Source of the DNA: Halieaceae bacterium UBA4438
Lineage (GTDB): Bacteria > Pseudomonadota > Gammaproteobacteria > Pseudomonadales > Halieaceae
Assembly (NCBI GenBank): GCA_002390485.1
Contig: DGPO01000064.1
Location: 1 to 28,204, forward strand
Length of the DNA stretch: 28,204 nucleotides
Direction of reading: 5' to 3'
Shown piece after piece: positions 7,291 through 15,399 of the stretch. The notes beneath the pieces were generated by a model, which saw only the letters and a list, made by a program, of their open reading frames with translations, was not told where the DNA came from and did not search any database. Each line of letters begins with the position of its first letter. Position 1 is the stretch's first letter. A program made the position numbers and the translations under genes.

Positions 7291-9015
7291 CTAAGGCGCT
7301 ACGTCACAGGGTTCGTGTAGAAAGTCCAGCAGTTCATTGACCGCGGGGGGGGGTGGCGATGTCAGCCGACTCACCGTAAAAGCGACAGTAAAGTTCACGA
7401 GCGCACCCACAACACCAAAGGCATTGGGTTCGATACCAAAAAACCAATTCGGCGACATCGCACCAAGGAACCCTGTGTCAGGAATAAACATGATGCCCTT
7501 GTGCTGAAAGACGTAGAGCAAGGTCACTGAGATACCCGCAAGCATACCAGCGACCGCGCCCTCCCGATTGACCCGACGCGCGAAGATTCCCATTAACAAC
7601 GCTGGGAAAAGCGATGAAGCCGCCAGCCCAAACGCGAGTGCTACCGTCCCAGCCGCAAATCCGGGCGGATTTAGGCCTAAATAACCGGCACCTAAAACCG
7701 CAACCGCCATCGCTATCCGCGAGGCTCTTAGCTCTGCCTTATCTGAAATTGACGGCATGTACGTGCTTTTAAGCAGGTCGTGCGAAATCGCACTAGAAAT
7801 AGCCAATAACAGTCCCGCCGCTGTCGAAAGCGCCGCCGCCAATCCTCCGGCGGCGACTAAGGCTATGACCCAATTAGGCAGGTTCGCAATCTCCGGATTA
7901 GCCAAAACCAGTATGTCGTTATCCAGTTTCGTGAGCTCATTGGTTTTTGGATCCGACGTGTATTCAATTCGACCATCACCGTTTAAGTCCTCGACCTTGA
8001 GCAAACCCGTTTGTTCCCAGTTTTCAAACCACCCAGGCTTGTCCTCAATGAAAAGTGCTTGTCCATCAGATTGCTGCATTGTGTCGACGATATTGAGTCG
8101 TGCCATCGCAGCAAGGGCAGGTGCTGTCGTGTAGAGCACCGCAATAAATACAAGCGCCCACCCGGCAGAGCGACGCGCCGCGGCAACGCTTGGCACCGTA
8201 AAGAAGCGAATAATGACGTGGGGCAAACCGGCTGTACCAATCATTAGGGACGCCGTAAATGCCACCATGTTCAAGGTGCTACCGCGCAGCGTTGTCGTGT
8301 ATTCCTGAAACCCCAGATCAAGCAATATCAGGTCGAGTTTGTCGAGCAGGTAAACATCGGTCCCGGTTAAGGTTGAACCCAGACCCAGTTGCGGTAATGG
8401 GTTCCCCGTTAGTTGCAGACTGATAAAGATGGCTGGAATGGTATAGGCGGTAATGAGCACACAATACTGTGCGATCTGTGTGTACGTGATGCCTTTCATC
8501 CCGCCCAGTACGGCATAGAAAAAGACAATAAACATGCCGATGCCTAAGCCTGTTTCATAATCTGTTTCTAAGAAGCGCGAAAAGGCGACCCCCACTCCTT
8601 TCATCTGACCGATCACGTAAGTTACTGAGCAAAGCACCAAGCAAATGACCGCAACCACACGAGCCGTATCCGAGTAATAGCGCTCTCCTATAAAGTCGGG
8701 AACTGTGTACTTGCCATACTTTCGCAAGTAAGGCGCGATGAGTAAGGCCAGTAATACGTACCCCCCCGTCCACCCCATAAGAAATACCGACCCGCCATAG
8801 CCGTTGTAGGACAGCGCGATCAAACCGGCCATAGAGATAAACGAGGCGGCCGACATCCAATCTGCGGCGGTCGCCATACCATTGGCTATCGGGTGTACAC
8901 CACCGTCAGCAACGTAGAAATCCTTAGTGGAGGACGCGCGCGTCGCGATAGCAATGCCGATGTAAACGGCAAAGGTCGAACCCACAACGAGATACGTCAG
9001 GAGCGTTAAACTCAT
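7291..9015 (-). CDS. sodium:solute symporter, acetate-transporter type (ActP-like, VC_2705 subfamily)
   Basis: This is an inner-membrane SSS-family permease, likely Na+- or H+-coupled uptake of acetate or another short carboxylate. Many hydrophobic segments are seen, with the SSS motifs ATAADWMSAASFISMAG near residue 50, the GQMKGVGVAFSRF segment, the FYAVLGGMKGITYTQ motif and AAGGLAAALSTAAGLLLAISSAISHDL. Between membrane segments there is a hydrophilic insert of about 60 residues carrying an EF-hand-like loop DLNGDGRIEY (343-352), which suggests metal binding. It overlaps the upstream DUF4212 gene by four bases (ATGA), a typical pair. Divergent acsA supports acetate as substrate. The exact substrate is inferred. 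Confidence 0.9.
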   Translation of the reverse strand: MSLTLLTYLVVGSTFAVYIGIAIATRASSTKDFYVADGGVHPIANGMATAADWMSAASFISMAGLIALSYNGYGGSVFLMGWTGGYVLLALLIAPYLRKYGKYTVPDFIGERYYSDTARVVAVICLVLCSVTYVIGQMKGVGVAFSRFLETDYETGLGIGMFIVFFYAVLGGMKGITYTQIAQYCVLITAYTIPAIFISLQLTGNPLPQLGLGSTLTGTDVYLLDKLDLILLDLGFQEYTTTLRGSTLNMVAFTASLMIGTAGLPHVIIRFFTVPSVAAARRSAGWALVFIAVLYTTAPALAAMARLNIVDTMQQSDGQALFIEDKPGWFENWEQTGLLKVEDLNGDGRIEYTSDPKTNELTKLDNDILVLANPEIANLPNWVIALVAAGGLAAALSTAAGLLLAISSAISHDLLKSTYMPSISDKAELRASRIAMAVAVLGAGYLGLNPPGFAAGTVALAFGLAASSLFPALLMGIFARRVNREGAVAGMLAGISVTLLYVFQHKGIMFIPDTGFLGAMSPNWFFGIEPNAFGVVGALVNFTVAFTVSRLTSPPPPAVNELLDFLHEPCDVAP

Positions 9016-9287
9016 CGCTCTGTCTCCTCTTGGTACTCGCGCTCAAAACGAGTCATGGCTGCGGCGAAGTAGAAGATCAGCGCGATAAAAACAAAAATAG
9101 ACCCCTGCTGCGCGAACCAAAATCCAAGCTTGTAACCACCCAACCTAATTTCATTAAGCGGCTCCACCAAAAGAATGCCAAATCCAAAGCTCACAACAAA
9201 CCAGATGACGAGAAGCCGAAACATCAGCGTCCTCACCCGTGCAGAAAATTGAGCCCTTCTTATTTTATTATTTTGCTGGTCAGCCAT
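9012..9287 (-). CDS. DUF4212 small membrane protein, symporter partner
   Basis: This is a 91-aa protein with two hydrophobic segments (about residues 23-40 and 57-77) separated by a short loop rich in conserved residues (EPLNEIRLGGYKLGFWFAQQGS). It matches the DUF4212/YhjB-like small subunit encoded before SSS acetate symporters; the family's role is thought to be as a partner or assembly factor of the transporter. I chose ATG 9287 because AAAGGGAG (9299-9306) lies 11 bases upstream. A longer version from 9341 would add a tail without family features. Its stop overlaps the symporter start, so the two are co-translated. Confidence 0.85.
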   Translation of the reverse strand: MADQQNNKIRRAQFSARVRTLMFRLLVIWFVVSFGFGILLVEPLNEIRLGGYKLGFWFAQQGSIFVFIALIFYFAAAMTRFEREYQEETER

Positions 9288-9359
9288 TGACTGGATATCT
9301 CCCTTTATAGCGACGCTTGTTATTCCACTGCCGCACGACATACGGCATTATTAAGATAG

Positions 9360-9390
9360 CACTGCGCCGTTACGTCACCCGCGCGCAGTG
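9360..9390. repeat. 8-bp inverted repeat in the acsA upstream region
   Basis: CACTGCGC (9360-9367) and GCGCAGTG (9383-9390) form a perfect inverted repeat with a 15-base spacer. It ends 10 bases before the acsA ribosome binding site. A possible -10 hexamer TAAGAT lies just upstream at 9352-9357. It could be an operator for a dimeric regulator or a leader hairpin; the sequence alone does not decide. Confidence 0.45.
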
Positions 9391-9413
9391 ATCAAAACAC
9401 AAGGATCTAGTGC

Positions 9414-11348
9414 ATGTCTAACGAAGCGATTTACCCCGTACCGTCAAACTTTGCGGACGCGCACATCAGTCCAGATAACTATCAACAAATGTACCGGCAG
9501 TCTCTGGACGATCCTGAATCATTTTGGAGTGGGCAAGCTCACGAATTTTTATCGTGGGACGCCCCGTGGCACACCACTTGCGAGAGTGATCTGTCAAAAG
9601 GGCAGGTGCGGTGGTTTGATGGCGGGCAGCTGAATGCATCAGTGAACTGCATTGATCGGCACTTGCCGGCGCGCGCGGCGCAGACCGCCATTTTGTGGGA
9701 AGGAGACGACCCCAGTGACAGCCAGCACATCACCTACCAAGCCCTAAAAGATGAAGTATGCCGTCTCGCAAACGTCATGCATGATCGGGGGGTGACCGCA
9801 GGAGATCGTGTCTGCATCTATATGCCCATGGTCCCTGAAGCCGCCTATGCGATGCTCGCATGCACGCGGATTGGTGCGATACATTCAGTCGTCTTTGGCG
9901 GCTTTTCGCCAGAGGCGCTCAAAGATCGAATTAACGACTCCGGTTGCCGGATGGTCATTACGGCCGATGAAGGCGTGCGTGGCGGGAAGACGGTGCCACT
10001 AAAGGCCAATGTTGATCAGGCCCTCACGGCCTGCCCAACCGTAGACACCGTGATTGTCTTGCAGCGTACTAATTCAGATATTCACTGGGAGCCCGAACGG
10101 GATATTGCGTACAGCGCGGCGACCCGAGCTGCAAGCACTGACTTCGCGCCCGTCTCAATGAGCAGTGAAGCGCCACTCTTCATTCTCTATACATCGGGAT
10201 CCACTGGGAAACCCAAAGGTGTGTTGCACACAACCGGCGGTTATTTACTGCAGGCGGCCAGCACATTTAAACACGTGTTTGATTACCGAGAGGGCGAAGT
10301 ATTTTGGTGCACCGCTGATGTCGGATGGGTGACGGGACATTCCTATATTGTCTACGGACCACTGTGTAACGGCGCAACAACGCTCATGTTTGAGGGAATC
10401 CCCACCTACCCTGATGGCGGGCGCTGCTGGGAAATTGTCGACAAACACAAGGTCAACACGTTCTTCACCGCGCCAACGGCCATTCGCGCCCTGCACGCAC
10501 TCGGCGACGAGCTAGTCACCCAGCATTCGAGAAAGAGCTTACGCATTATCGGGTCAGTTGGTGAGCCTATCAATCCTGAAGCCTGGGAGTGGTATCACCG
10601 CGTCGTTGGCGACGGTCGCTGTCCCATTGTCGACAGTTGGTGGCAGACGGAGACAGGGGCAATGATGATCACACCGATGCCGTCTGCACACGCCATGAAA
10701 CCCGGGTATGCGAGCTTTCCCTATTTTGGTGTTGAGCCTGCCTTGCTCGATGAGCAAGGTCAGGAAATTCACGGCGAGGGCGCCGGCTATCTGGTCATTA
10801 AACGCTCGTGGCCTGGTCAAATCCGAACCGTTTACGGGGATCACCAGCGGTTAATCGACACCTACTTTTCAACGTATCCCGGCTACTACTTCACCGGCGA
10901 CGGGGCACTGCGCGATGCTGATGGCTACTTACGAATTACCGGTCGTGTCGATGATGTCTTAAATATATCGGGGCATCGAATGGGCACGGCCGAAATCGAG
11001 AGCGCGCTTGTCCAGCACAAAGACATCTCGGAGGCTGCTGTCGTAGGCTACCCTCATCCGATTAAAGGCCAAGGCATCTACTGCTACGTAACGCCGGTTC
11101 AGGGCGTAGAAGACTCGCCCGAACTGCGTGCCCAACTGGTCCAGTTGTGCGTGAGAGAAATTGGTCCGATTGCAAAGCCCGATATTATTCAATGGGCTCC
11201 GGGCCTGCCTAAGACACGATCAGGAAAAATTATGCGCCGGATTCTCCGCAAGGTTGCCGAAAACGAACTCGATAATCTTGGAGATACCTCAACACTTGCA
11301 GACCCTTCGGTCGTTGAACAACTGATCGATGCTCGCGAGCGAAGTTAA
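9414..11348 (+). CDS. acsA: acetyl-CoA synthetase (AMP-forming)
   Basis: Acs activates acetate to acetyl-CoA through acetyl-AMP. At 644 aa it has the usual length. Motifs in order: [37 protein letters not shown], the P-loop-like [12 protein letters not shown], the acetate-pocket region [19 protein letters not shown], the WWQTETG motif, YYFTGDGA..D, and the C-terminal hinge. The regulatory acetylation motif [12 protein letters not shown] carries Lys605. The ribosome binding site AAGGA (9401-9405) is 8 bases before ATG. It is divergent from the acetate-type symporter operon, so uptake and activation are paired. A strong terminator follows. Confidence 0.98.
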   Translation: MSNEAIYPVPSNFADAHISPDNYQQMYRQSLDDPESFWSGQAHEFLSWDAPWHTTCESDLSKGQVRWFDGGQLNASVNCIDRHLPARAAQTAILWEGDDPSDSQHITYQALKDEVCRLANVMHDRGVTAGDRVCIYMPMVPEAAYAMLACTRIGAIHSVVFGGFSPEALKDRINDSGCRMVITADEGVRGGKTVPLKANVDQALTACPTVDTVIVLQRTNSDIHWEPERDIAYSAATRAASTDFAPVSMSSEAPLFILYTSGSTGKPKGVLHTTGGYLLQAASTFKHVFDYREGEVFWCTADVGWVTGHSYIVYGPLCNGATTLMFEGIPTYPDGGRCWEIVDKHKVNTFFTAPTAIRALHALGDELVTQHSRKSLRIIGSVGEPINPEAWEWYHRVVGDGRCPIVDSWWQTETGAMMITPMPSAHAMKPGYASFPYFGVEPALLDEQGQEIHGEGAGYLVIKRSWPGQIRTVYGDHQRLIDTYFSTYPGYYFTGDGALRDADGYLRITGRVDDVLNISGHRMGTAEIESALVQHKDISEAAVVGYPHPIKGQGIYCYVTPVQGVEDSPELRAQLVQLCVREIGPIAKPDIIQWAPGLPKTRSGKIMRRILRKVAENELDNLGDTSTLADPSVVEQLIDARERS

Positions 11349-11364
11349 GCCATTTTTTGTAAAA

Positions 11365-11390
11365 AAAAAGGCCCGCAAGCGGGCCTTTTT
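11365..11390. terminator. bidirectional terminator between acsA and pnp
   Basis: GGCCCG (11370-11375) pairs with CGGGCC (11380-11385) around a CAAG loop, flanked by an A-run on the left and a T-run on the right. It can end both acsA (+) and pnp (-). Confidence 0.9.
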
Positions 11391-11406
11391 AAATCAAATA
11401 CAACGA

Positions 11407-13683
11407 TTACTTAGTCTCGTCGTCCTCTGACTCTGTTCCATCGTTTGCCTCTGACGCTTCGTCGTCTGATTCCACGACTGCTTCGGAGGACACTTCTGTC
11501 TCCTCTGACTCAACCTCGAGCTCAACAGCATCGGACTCAACAGCCACTGCCTCAGCGGGCGACTCATCGGCAACTTCAGCAGCAGGTGCCTGCTCAGCTT
11601 CGTCTTCCAGCAGCTCTTTAATCGACAGCTTGATACGGCCACGTTGATCAACGTCAAGGCACTTAACGGTGACATCCTGACCTTCTGTTAAGTAGTCGCT
11701 GACATTTTCAACACGCTCGTTCGCTATTTGCGAGATGTGCAGGAGGCCGTCTTTGCCTGGCAAGATCGTGATAAACGCACCAAAATCGACGATCCGGGCA
11801 ACCTTACCCGTGTAGATCGCGCCCACTTCAGCTTCCGCTGTAATGGCCATGATCATCTCAACGGCTGCATCACGCGAACCTTGATTTTGACCAAACACTT
11901 TGACGGTACCGTCATCGTTGATGTCGACCGTTGCACCTGAGTCTTCGGTAATCTGTCGGATAGTTGCGCCGCCCTTACCAATAATGTCGCGAATCTTGTC
12001 TTGATCAATCTTTAAACTCACCATACTTGGCGCGTTTTCAGACGTAATCTCGCGAGCAGAATCAAGTACAGAGTTCATCTGTCCAAGAATGTGCAGTCGT
12101 GCGTGAAGCGCTTGCTCGAGTGCCACCTCCATGATCTGCTCATTGATGCCTTCGATCTTAATGTCCATCTGCAACGCGGTAACACCCGCAGCAGTTCCAG
12201 CCACTTTAAAATCCATGTCGCCAAGGTGATCTTCGTCACCAAGAATGTCGGTCAGAACAGCGAATTGATTCCCTTCTTTGACCAACCCCATTGCAATGCC
12301 TGCAACCGGTGCCTTCAGTGGAACGCCCGCGGCCATCATGGCCAATGAGCCCACACAGACAGAAGCCATTGAACTCGACCCATTTGATTCAGTGATCTCG
12401 GAGACGACCCGAATCGTGTATGGGAACTCATCTTCGCTTGGAAGTACGGCAGCCAAACCACGTCGCGCCAAGCGACCGTGACCGATTTCGCGACGTCCAG
12501 TGAACCCCATACGTCCTGCCTCACCCACTGAGTAGGGAGGGAAGTTGTAGTGCAGCATGAACGGATCACGCCGCTCACCTTCGAGCGCATCAATAATCTG
12601 CGCATCACGAGTAGATCCCAATGTAACGGCACCAATCGCCTGTGTCTCACCGCGCGTGAACAGTGATGACCCGTGAGCGTTATCGAGCACATCGACTTCG
12701 CAGGCAATCTGGCGCACTGTGCGACCGTCACGCCCATCGATGCGTGGCTCACCCGCTAGAATTCGCTGACGAACAATCCGCTTCTCAAGGGCTTTAAACT
12801 CGTCCTTGATGTCATCGGCAGATGCACCGTCATCAGTCGCTAACTGCGCCATAATCGCGTCACGAACATGCCCAACACGCTCATAGCGCGCTGCCTTCTC
12901 CGTAATGCGGTACGCTTCGCCTAAATCGACTCCGGCAGCCTCCTCAACTTGAGCACGCAGCGTTTCGTTGACTTCCGCGGCAGACCAATCCCATCGAGGC
13001 TTTCCTGCTTCTTCTACAAGCTCATCAATTGCCTTGATAACCGTCTGCATCTCTTGGTGAGCAAACAAAACCGCACCGAGCATTTGATCTTCAGACAACT
13101 CTTTGGCTTCCGACTCAACCATCAAAACAGCGTCGCGGGTACCGGCAACAACCATGTCCAGCTGACTGTTTTTAAGTGCGGCATAACCTGGGTTCAACAC
13201 GTAGCCGTCAGCTTCTGAGAAGCCAACGCGCGCACCACCAATTGGGCCGTTGAAGGGGCAGCCAGAAATTGCGAGGGCAGCCGATGTTCCAATCATTGCC
13301 GGAATATCTGGGTCGGTGTCGAAGTCGGCAGACATTACTGTGCAAACGACTTGCACTTCATTCATGAAACCGTCAGCGAAAAGCGGTCGGATGGGCCGAT
13401 CAATCAAACGCGACGTCAGTGTTTCTTTTTCGCTAGGTCGGGCTTCACGCTTAAAAAAGCCGCCGGGGATCTTACCCACAGAATAAGCCTTTTCAATGTA
13501 ATGCACTGACAGTGGGAAAAACGCCTGTCCGGGCTTTTCCTTCGGATCAGCTACCACTGTACAAAGCACAGAGGTAGTGCCCATGGTCACCATTACGGCG
13601 CCAGAGGCCTGGCGCGCTATGCGTCCAGTTTCCAGTGTGACCTCTTGGCCACCGAACTGGAATGTTTTAGTAACAACGTTCAC
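11407..13683 (-). CDS. pnp: polynucleotide phosphorylase
   Basis: PNPase is a 3'-5' phosphorolytic exoribonuclease of the RNA degradosome. Two RNase PH cores are seen. The second includes [20 protein letters not shown], and [18 protein letters not shown] carries catalytic Asp residues. Then follow a KH domain ([16 protein letters not shown], about residue 565) and an S1 domain ending near residue 692. After S1 comes a 66-residue tail with 28 Asp/Glu and a single basic residue, much longer and more acidic than in E. coli PNPase. The start is GTG 13683 with GGAGAG upstream; the ATG at 13688 is out of frame. A strong hairpin separates it from rpsO, as in the classic rpsO-pnp operon. Confidence 0.97.
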   Translation of the reverse strand: MNVVTKTFQFGGQEVTLETGRIARQASGAVMVTMGTTSVLCTVVADPKEKPGQAFFPLSVHYIEKAYSVGKIPGGFFKREARPSEKETLTSRLIDRPIRPLFADGFMNEVQVVCTVMSADFDTDPDIPAMIGTSAALAISGCPFNGPIGGARVGFSEADGYVLNPGYAALKNSQLDMVVAGTRDAVLMVESEAKELSEDQMLGAVLFAHQEMQTVIKAIDELVEEAGKPRWDWSAAEVNETLRAQVEEAAGVDLGEAYRITEKAARYERVGHVRDAIMAQLATDDGASADDIKDEFKALEKRIVRQRILAGEPRIDGRDGRTVRQIACEVDVLDNAHGSSLFTRGETQAIGAVTLGSTRDAQIIDALEGERRDPFMLHYNFPPYSVGEAGRMGFTGRREIGHGRLARRGLAAVLPSEDEFPYTIRVVSEITESNGSSSMASVCVGSLAMMAAGVPLKAPVAGIAMGLVKEGNQFAVLTDILGDEDHLGDMDFKVAGTAAGVTALQMDIKIEGINEQIMEVALEQALHARLHILGQMNSVLDSAREITSENAPSMVSLKIDQDKIRDIIGKGGATIRQITEDSGATVDINDDGTVKVFGQNQGSRDAAVEMIMAITAEAEVGAIYTGKVARIVDFGAFITILPGKDGLLHISQIANERVENVSDYLTEGQDVTVKCLDVDQRGRIKLSIKELLEDEAEQAPAAEVADESPAEAVAVESDAVELEVESEETEVSSEAVVESDDEASEANDGTESEDDETK

Positions 13684-13705
13684 TTCATTCTCTCCAAAAT
13701 AAATC

Positions 13706-13724
13706 GGCCGGCATAATGCCGGCC
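13706..13724 (-). promoter_or_regulatory. rpsO-pnp intercistronic hairpin
   Basis: GGCCGGCAT and ATGCCGGCC form a perfect 9-bp inverted repeat around a single central base. On the - strand it is followed by a moderately T-rich stretch (GATTTATTTT) and then the pnp ribosome binding site. In E. coli the same gap holds the rpsO terminator and RNase III processing site that mediates PNPase autoregulation. A partial terminator or processing hairpin is likely here. Confidence 0.7.
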
Positions 13725-13734
13725 CTAAGTAATC

Positions 13735-14004
13735 TTATCGGCGCAAACCAAGACGCTTAATAACGGTCGAATAACGACTCGCGTCCTTGCGCTTCAAGTA
13801 ATCCAACAGCTTACGGCGCTGGTTGACCATGCGAATCAGACCACGTCGTGAGTGGTGATCTTGCGCATGCTCTTTAAAGTGCTGCTGTAGCTGCTCTATG
13901 TTGGCGGTCAACAATGCAACTTGTACTTCGGGCGATCCTGTATCGCCTTCGGATTGCTTATAGTCGTCCACAATTTGAGCTTTTCGTACTGCATCAAGTG
14001 CCAT
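13735..14004 (-). CDS. rpsO: 30S ribosomal protein S15
   Basis: S15 is a primary binder of 16S rRNA at the 20/21/22 helix junction. The 89-aa protein is a full-length match, with the [14 protein letters not shown] block, the [21 protein letters not shown] rRNA-binding region and the C-terminal IKRLGLRR. I chose ATG 14004 because GGAG (14012-14015) sits 7 bases upstream and the protein begins in the canonical way. An upstream start at 14079 would only add the leader. It lies between truB and pnp, as in most gammaproteobacteria. A leader hairpin touching the ribosome binding site may give S15 autoregulation. Confidence 0.98.
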   Translation of the reverse strand: MALDAVRKAQIVDDYKQSEGDTGSPEVQVALLTANIEQLQQHFKEHAQDHHSRRGLIRMVNQRRKLLDYLKRKDASRYSTVIKRLGLRR

Positions 14005-14011
14005 GATATTT

Positions 14012-14048
14012 CTCCAACCTGCGTTTTCTAAGCCCACCCGTGCAGGTT
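14012..14048 (-). promoter_or_regulatory. rpsO leader hairpin abutting the ribosome binding site
   Basis: On the - strand, AACCTGC (14048-14042) can pair with GCAGGTT (14022-14016) across a 19-base loop. The right arm touches the GGAG ribosome binding site (14015-14012). The location fits an S15 autoregulatory leader, known in several unrelated forms in bacteria; the function is inferred. Confidence 0.45.
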
Positions 14049-14062
14049 TACAGGAGGGTTGG

Positions 14063-14992
14063 TTAATGACTGTCAACAAACAGCCGCTTTGGGGCGACTC
14101 GGCCGTCGTCGAGTATTACCCCGACGCCCAAAAAAGGGCCGTTCGCTTCAGCGATGCGAACAATACCACTTAGTGGCGCATTTCGCACTAGCACAGCCTG
14201 CCCTTGTTTTAGGTAGAAAGCCGCAGAATGACTCACTTCAACACGCGCTAAATGGTCTACCGCCAGTTCGGGATCGATCAAAAACTGATCGAGGGCGCCC
14301 TCACCTTCGGTCTCCGCGACGGCGATCAGCGTCTCCAGTGTCACAGCTTGCCCCAAATCAAAGGGACCGGTCGCTGTCCGTCTTAACGCGCTCATATGAC
14401 CGGGAAGCTCGAGCGATGTTGCCAAATCTTCTGAAAGTGTGCGGATGTACGTACCTTTGCTGCAAACGACATCGATGTCAGCCGTGGCGGCTTCTCCAGG
14501 TGAAAAGTGGTTCAATGTCGCACTGCGAATAGTGACGGGGCGGGGCTTCCGCTCGACCTCCTTTCCCTGTCGTGCCAACTTGTAAAGCGGCTGTCCGTCG
14601 ACCTTCAGCGCCGAGTACATCGGCGGTGTCTGCTGAATGTCACCCACAAATTGCGCGAGCGCGGCTGAAACATTTTCTTGAAGCAAATGCGCCGCATTTT
14701 TTTGCGCTAAAACCTCACCCTCACTGTCTCCAGTCGCCGTCGACACGCCAAACGTAACCTGGGCTTCATATGCCTTATCCGAATCGAGTAGAAATTGAGA
14801 CAGCTTTGTCGCCTCACCGAGACAAATAGGCAAGACGCCACTGGCAAGCGGATCTAGGTTACCCGTGTGGCCGCCTTTCGCAGCACCAAACAAATGGCGT
14901 ACGCGTTGCAGTGCTTGGTTTGACGAGGGACCGACCGGTTTATCCAGAACCAATATGCCGGTTACAGGCCGCCCCTTTCTCCGGCGAGCCAT
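14063..14992 (-). CDS. truB: tRNA pseudouridine-55 synthase
   Basis: TruB converts U55 to pseudouridine in the T-loop of tRNAs and also acts as a tRNA chaperone. At 309 aa it has the usual length. The N-terminal part has [16 protein letters not shown], the catalytic-Asp motif [19 protein letters not shown] (family form GSLDPLATG), [14 protein letters not shown] and the later [12 protein letters not shown]. The C-terminal region ends as a PUA-like domain. ATG 14992 is one base after the rbfA stop, so it is in the rbfA-truB-rpsO-pnp run. The catalytic motif has Asn and Ser where most homologues have Ser and Thr, a mild variation. Confidence 0.97.
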   Translation of the reverse strand: MARRRKGRPVTGILVLDKPVGPSSNQALQRVRHLFGAAKGGHTGNLDPLASGVLPICLGEATKLSQFLLDSDKAYEAQVTFGVSTATGDSEGEVLAQKNAAHLLQENVSAALAQFVGDIQQTPPMYSALKVDGQPLYKLARQGKEVERKPRPVTIRSATLNHFSPGEAATADIDVVCSKGTYIRTLSEDLATSLELPGHMSALRRTATGPFDLGQAVTLETLIAVAETEGEGALDQFLIDPELAVDHLARVEVSHSAAFYLKQGQAVLVRNAPLSGIVRIAEANGPFLGVGVILDDGRVAPKRLFVDSH

Positions 14993-14993
14993 A

Positions 14994-15389
14994 TCAGTCC
15001 TCTTCAGATTCCGGCGCGTCTTCGTGCTTTTCGTCCGATGCTAGGGCCTGTCCGAGCAATGCTTCCATATGACGACCGCGCCCAACACTTTCATCAAACT
15101 TGAACGAGAGCTTAGGTACCGTTCGCAAGCTGGAATCGCGAGCAATCTCACTGCGGAGATAACCGGCTGCTTTGTCTAGAACAGCCGTCACTTCTTGCGC
15201 CGACTTTGCATCCTCCAACCCGATTTTCGTGAAGAAAACCTTCGCATACCGGAGATCGCGGCTCACATCGACCGCTGTTACATTCACAAACTCCGCTCTC
15301 GGATCGCGGAGACTGTGCAATAGCAGCTTGGCCAGCTCCTGTTGTAAGAAGTCAGCAACGCGTTCGGTGCGACTGTATTCTTGAGGCAA
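14994..15389 (-). CDS. rbfA: 30S ribosome-binding factor A
   Basis: RbfA is a KH-like factor needed for late 16S rRNA processing, 30S maturation and cold adaptation. The protein of 131 aa shows the N-terminal RTERVADFLQQELAKLL helix, LRDPR, VSRDLRYAKVFFT, and VPKLSFKFDESVGRG with the terminal helix. It ends with an acidic tail (EKHEDAPESEED). The start is TTG 15389: it gives the canonical N-terminus, no ATG is nearby, and AGG lies upstream within the infB stop region. It begins 10 bases after infB, and truB follows after one base. Confidence 0.95.
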   Translation of the reverse strand: MPQEYSRTERVADFLQQELAKLLLHSLRDPRAEFVNVTAVDVSRDLRYAKVFFTKIGLEDAKSAQEVTAVLDKAAGYLRSEIARDSSLRTVPKLSFKFDESVGRGRHMEALLGQALASDEKHEDAPESEED

Positions 15390-15399
15390 GACAATAAAC

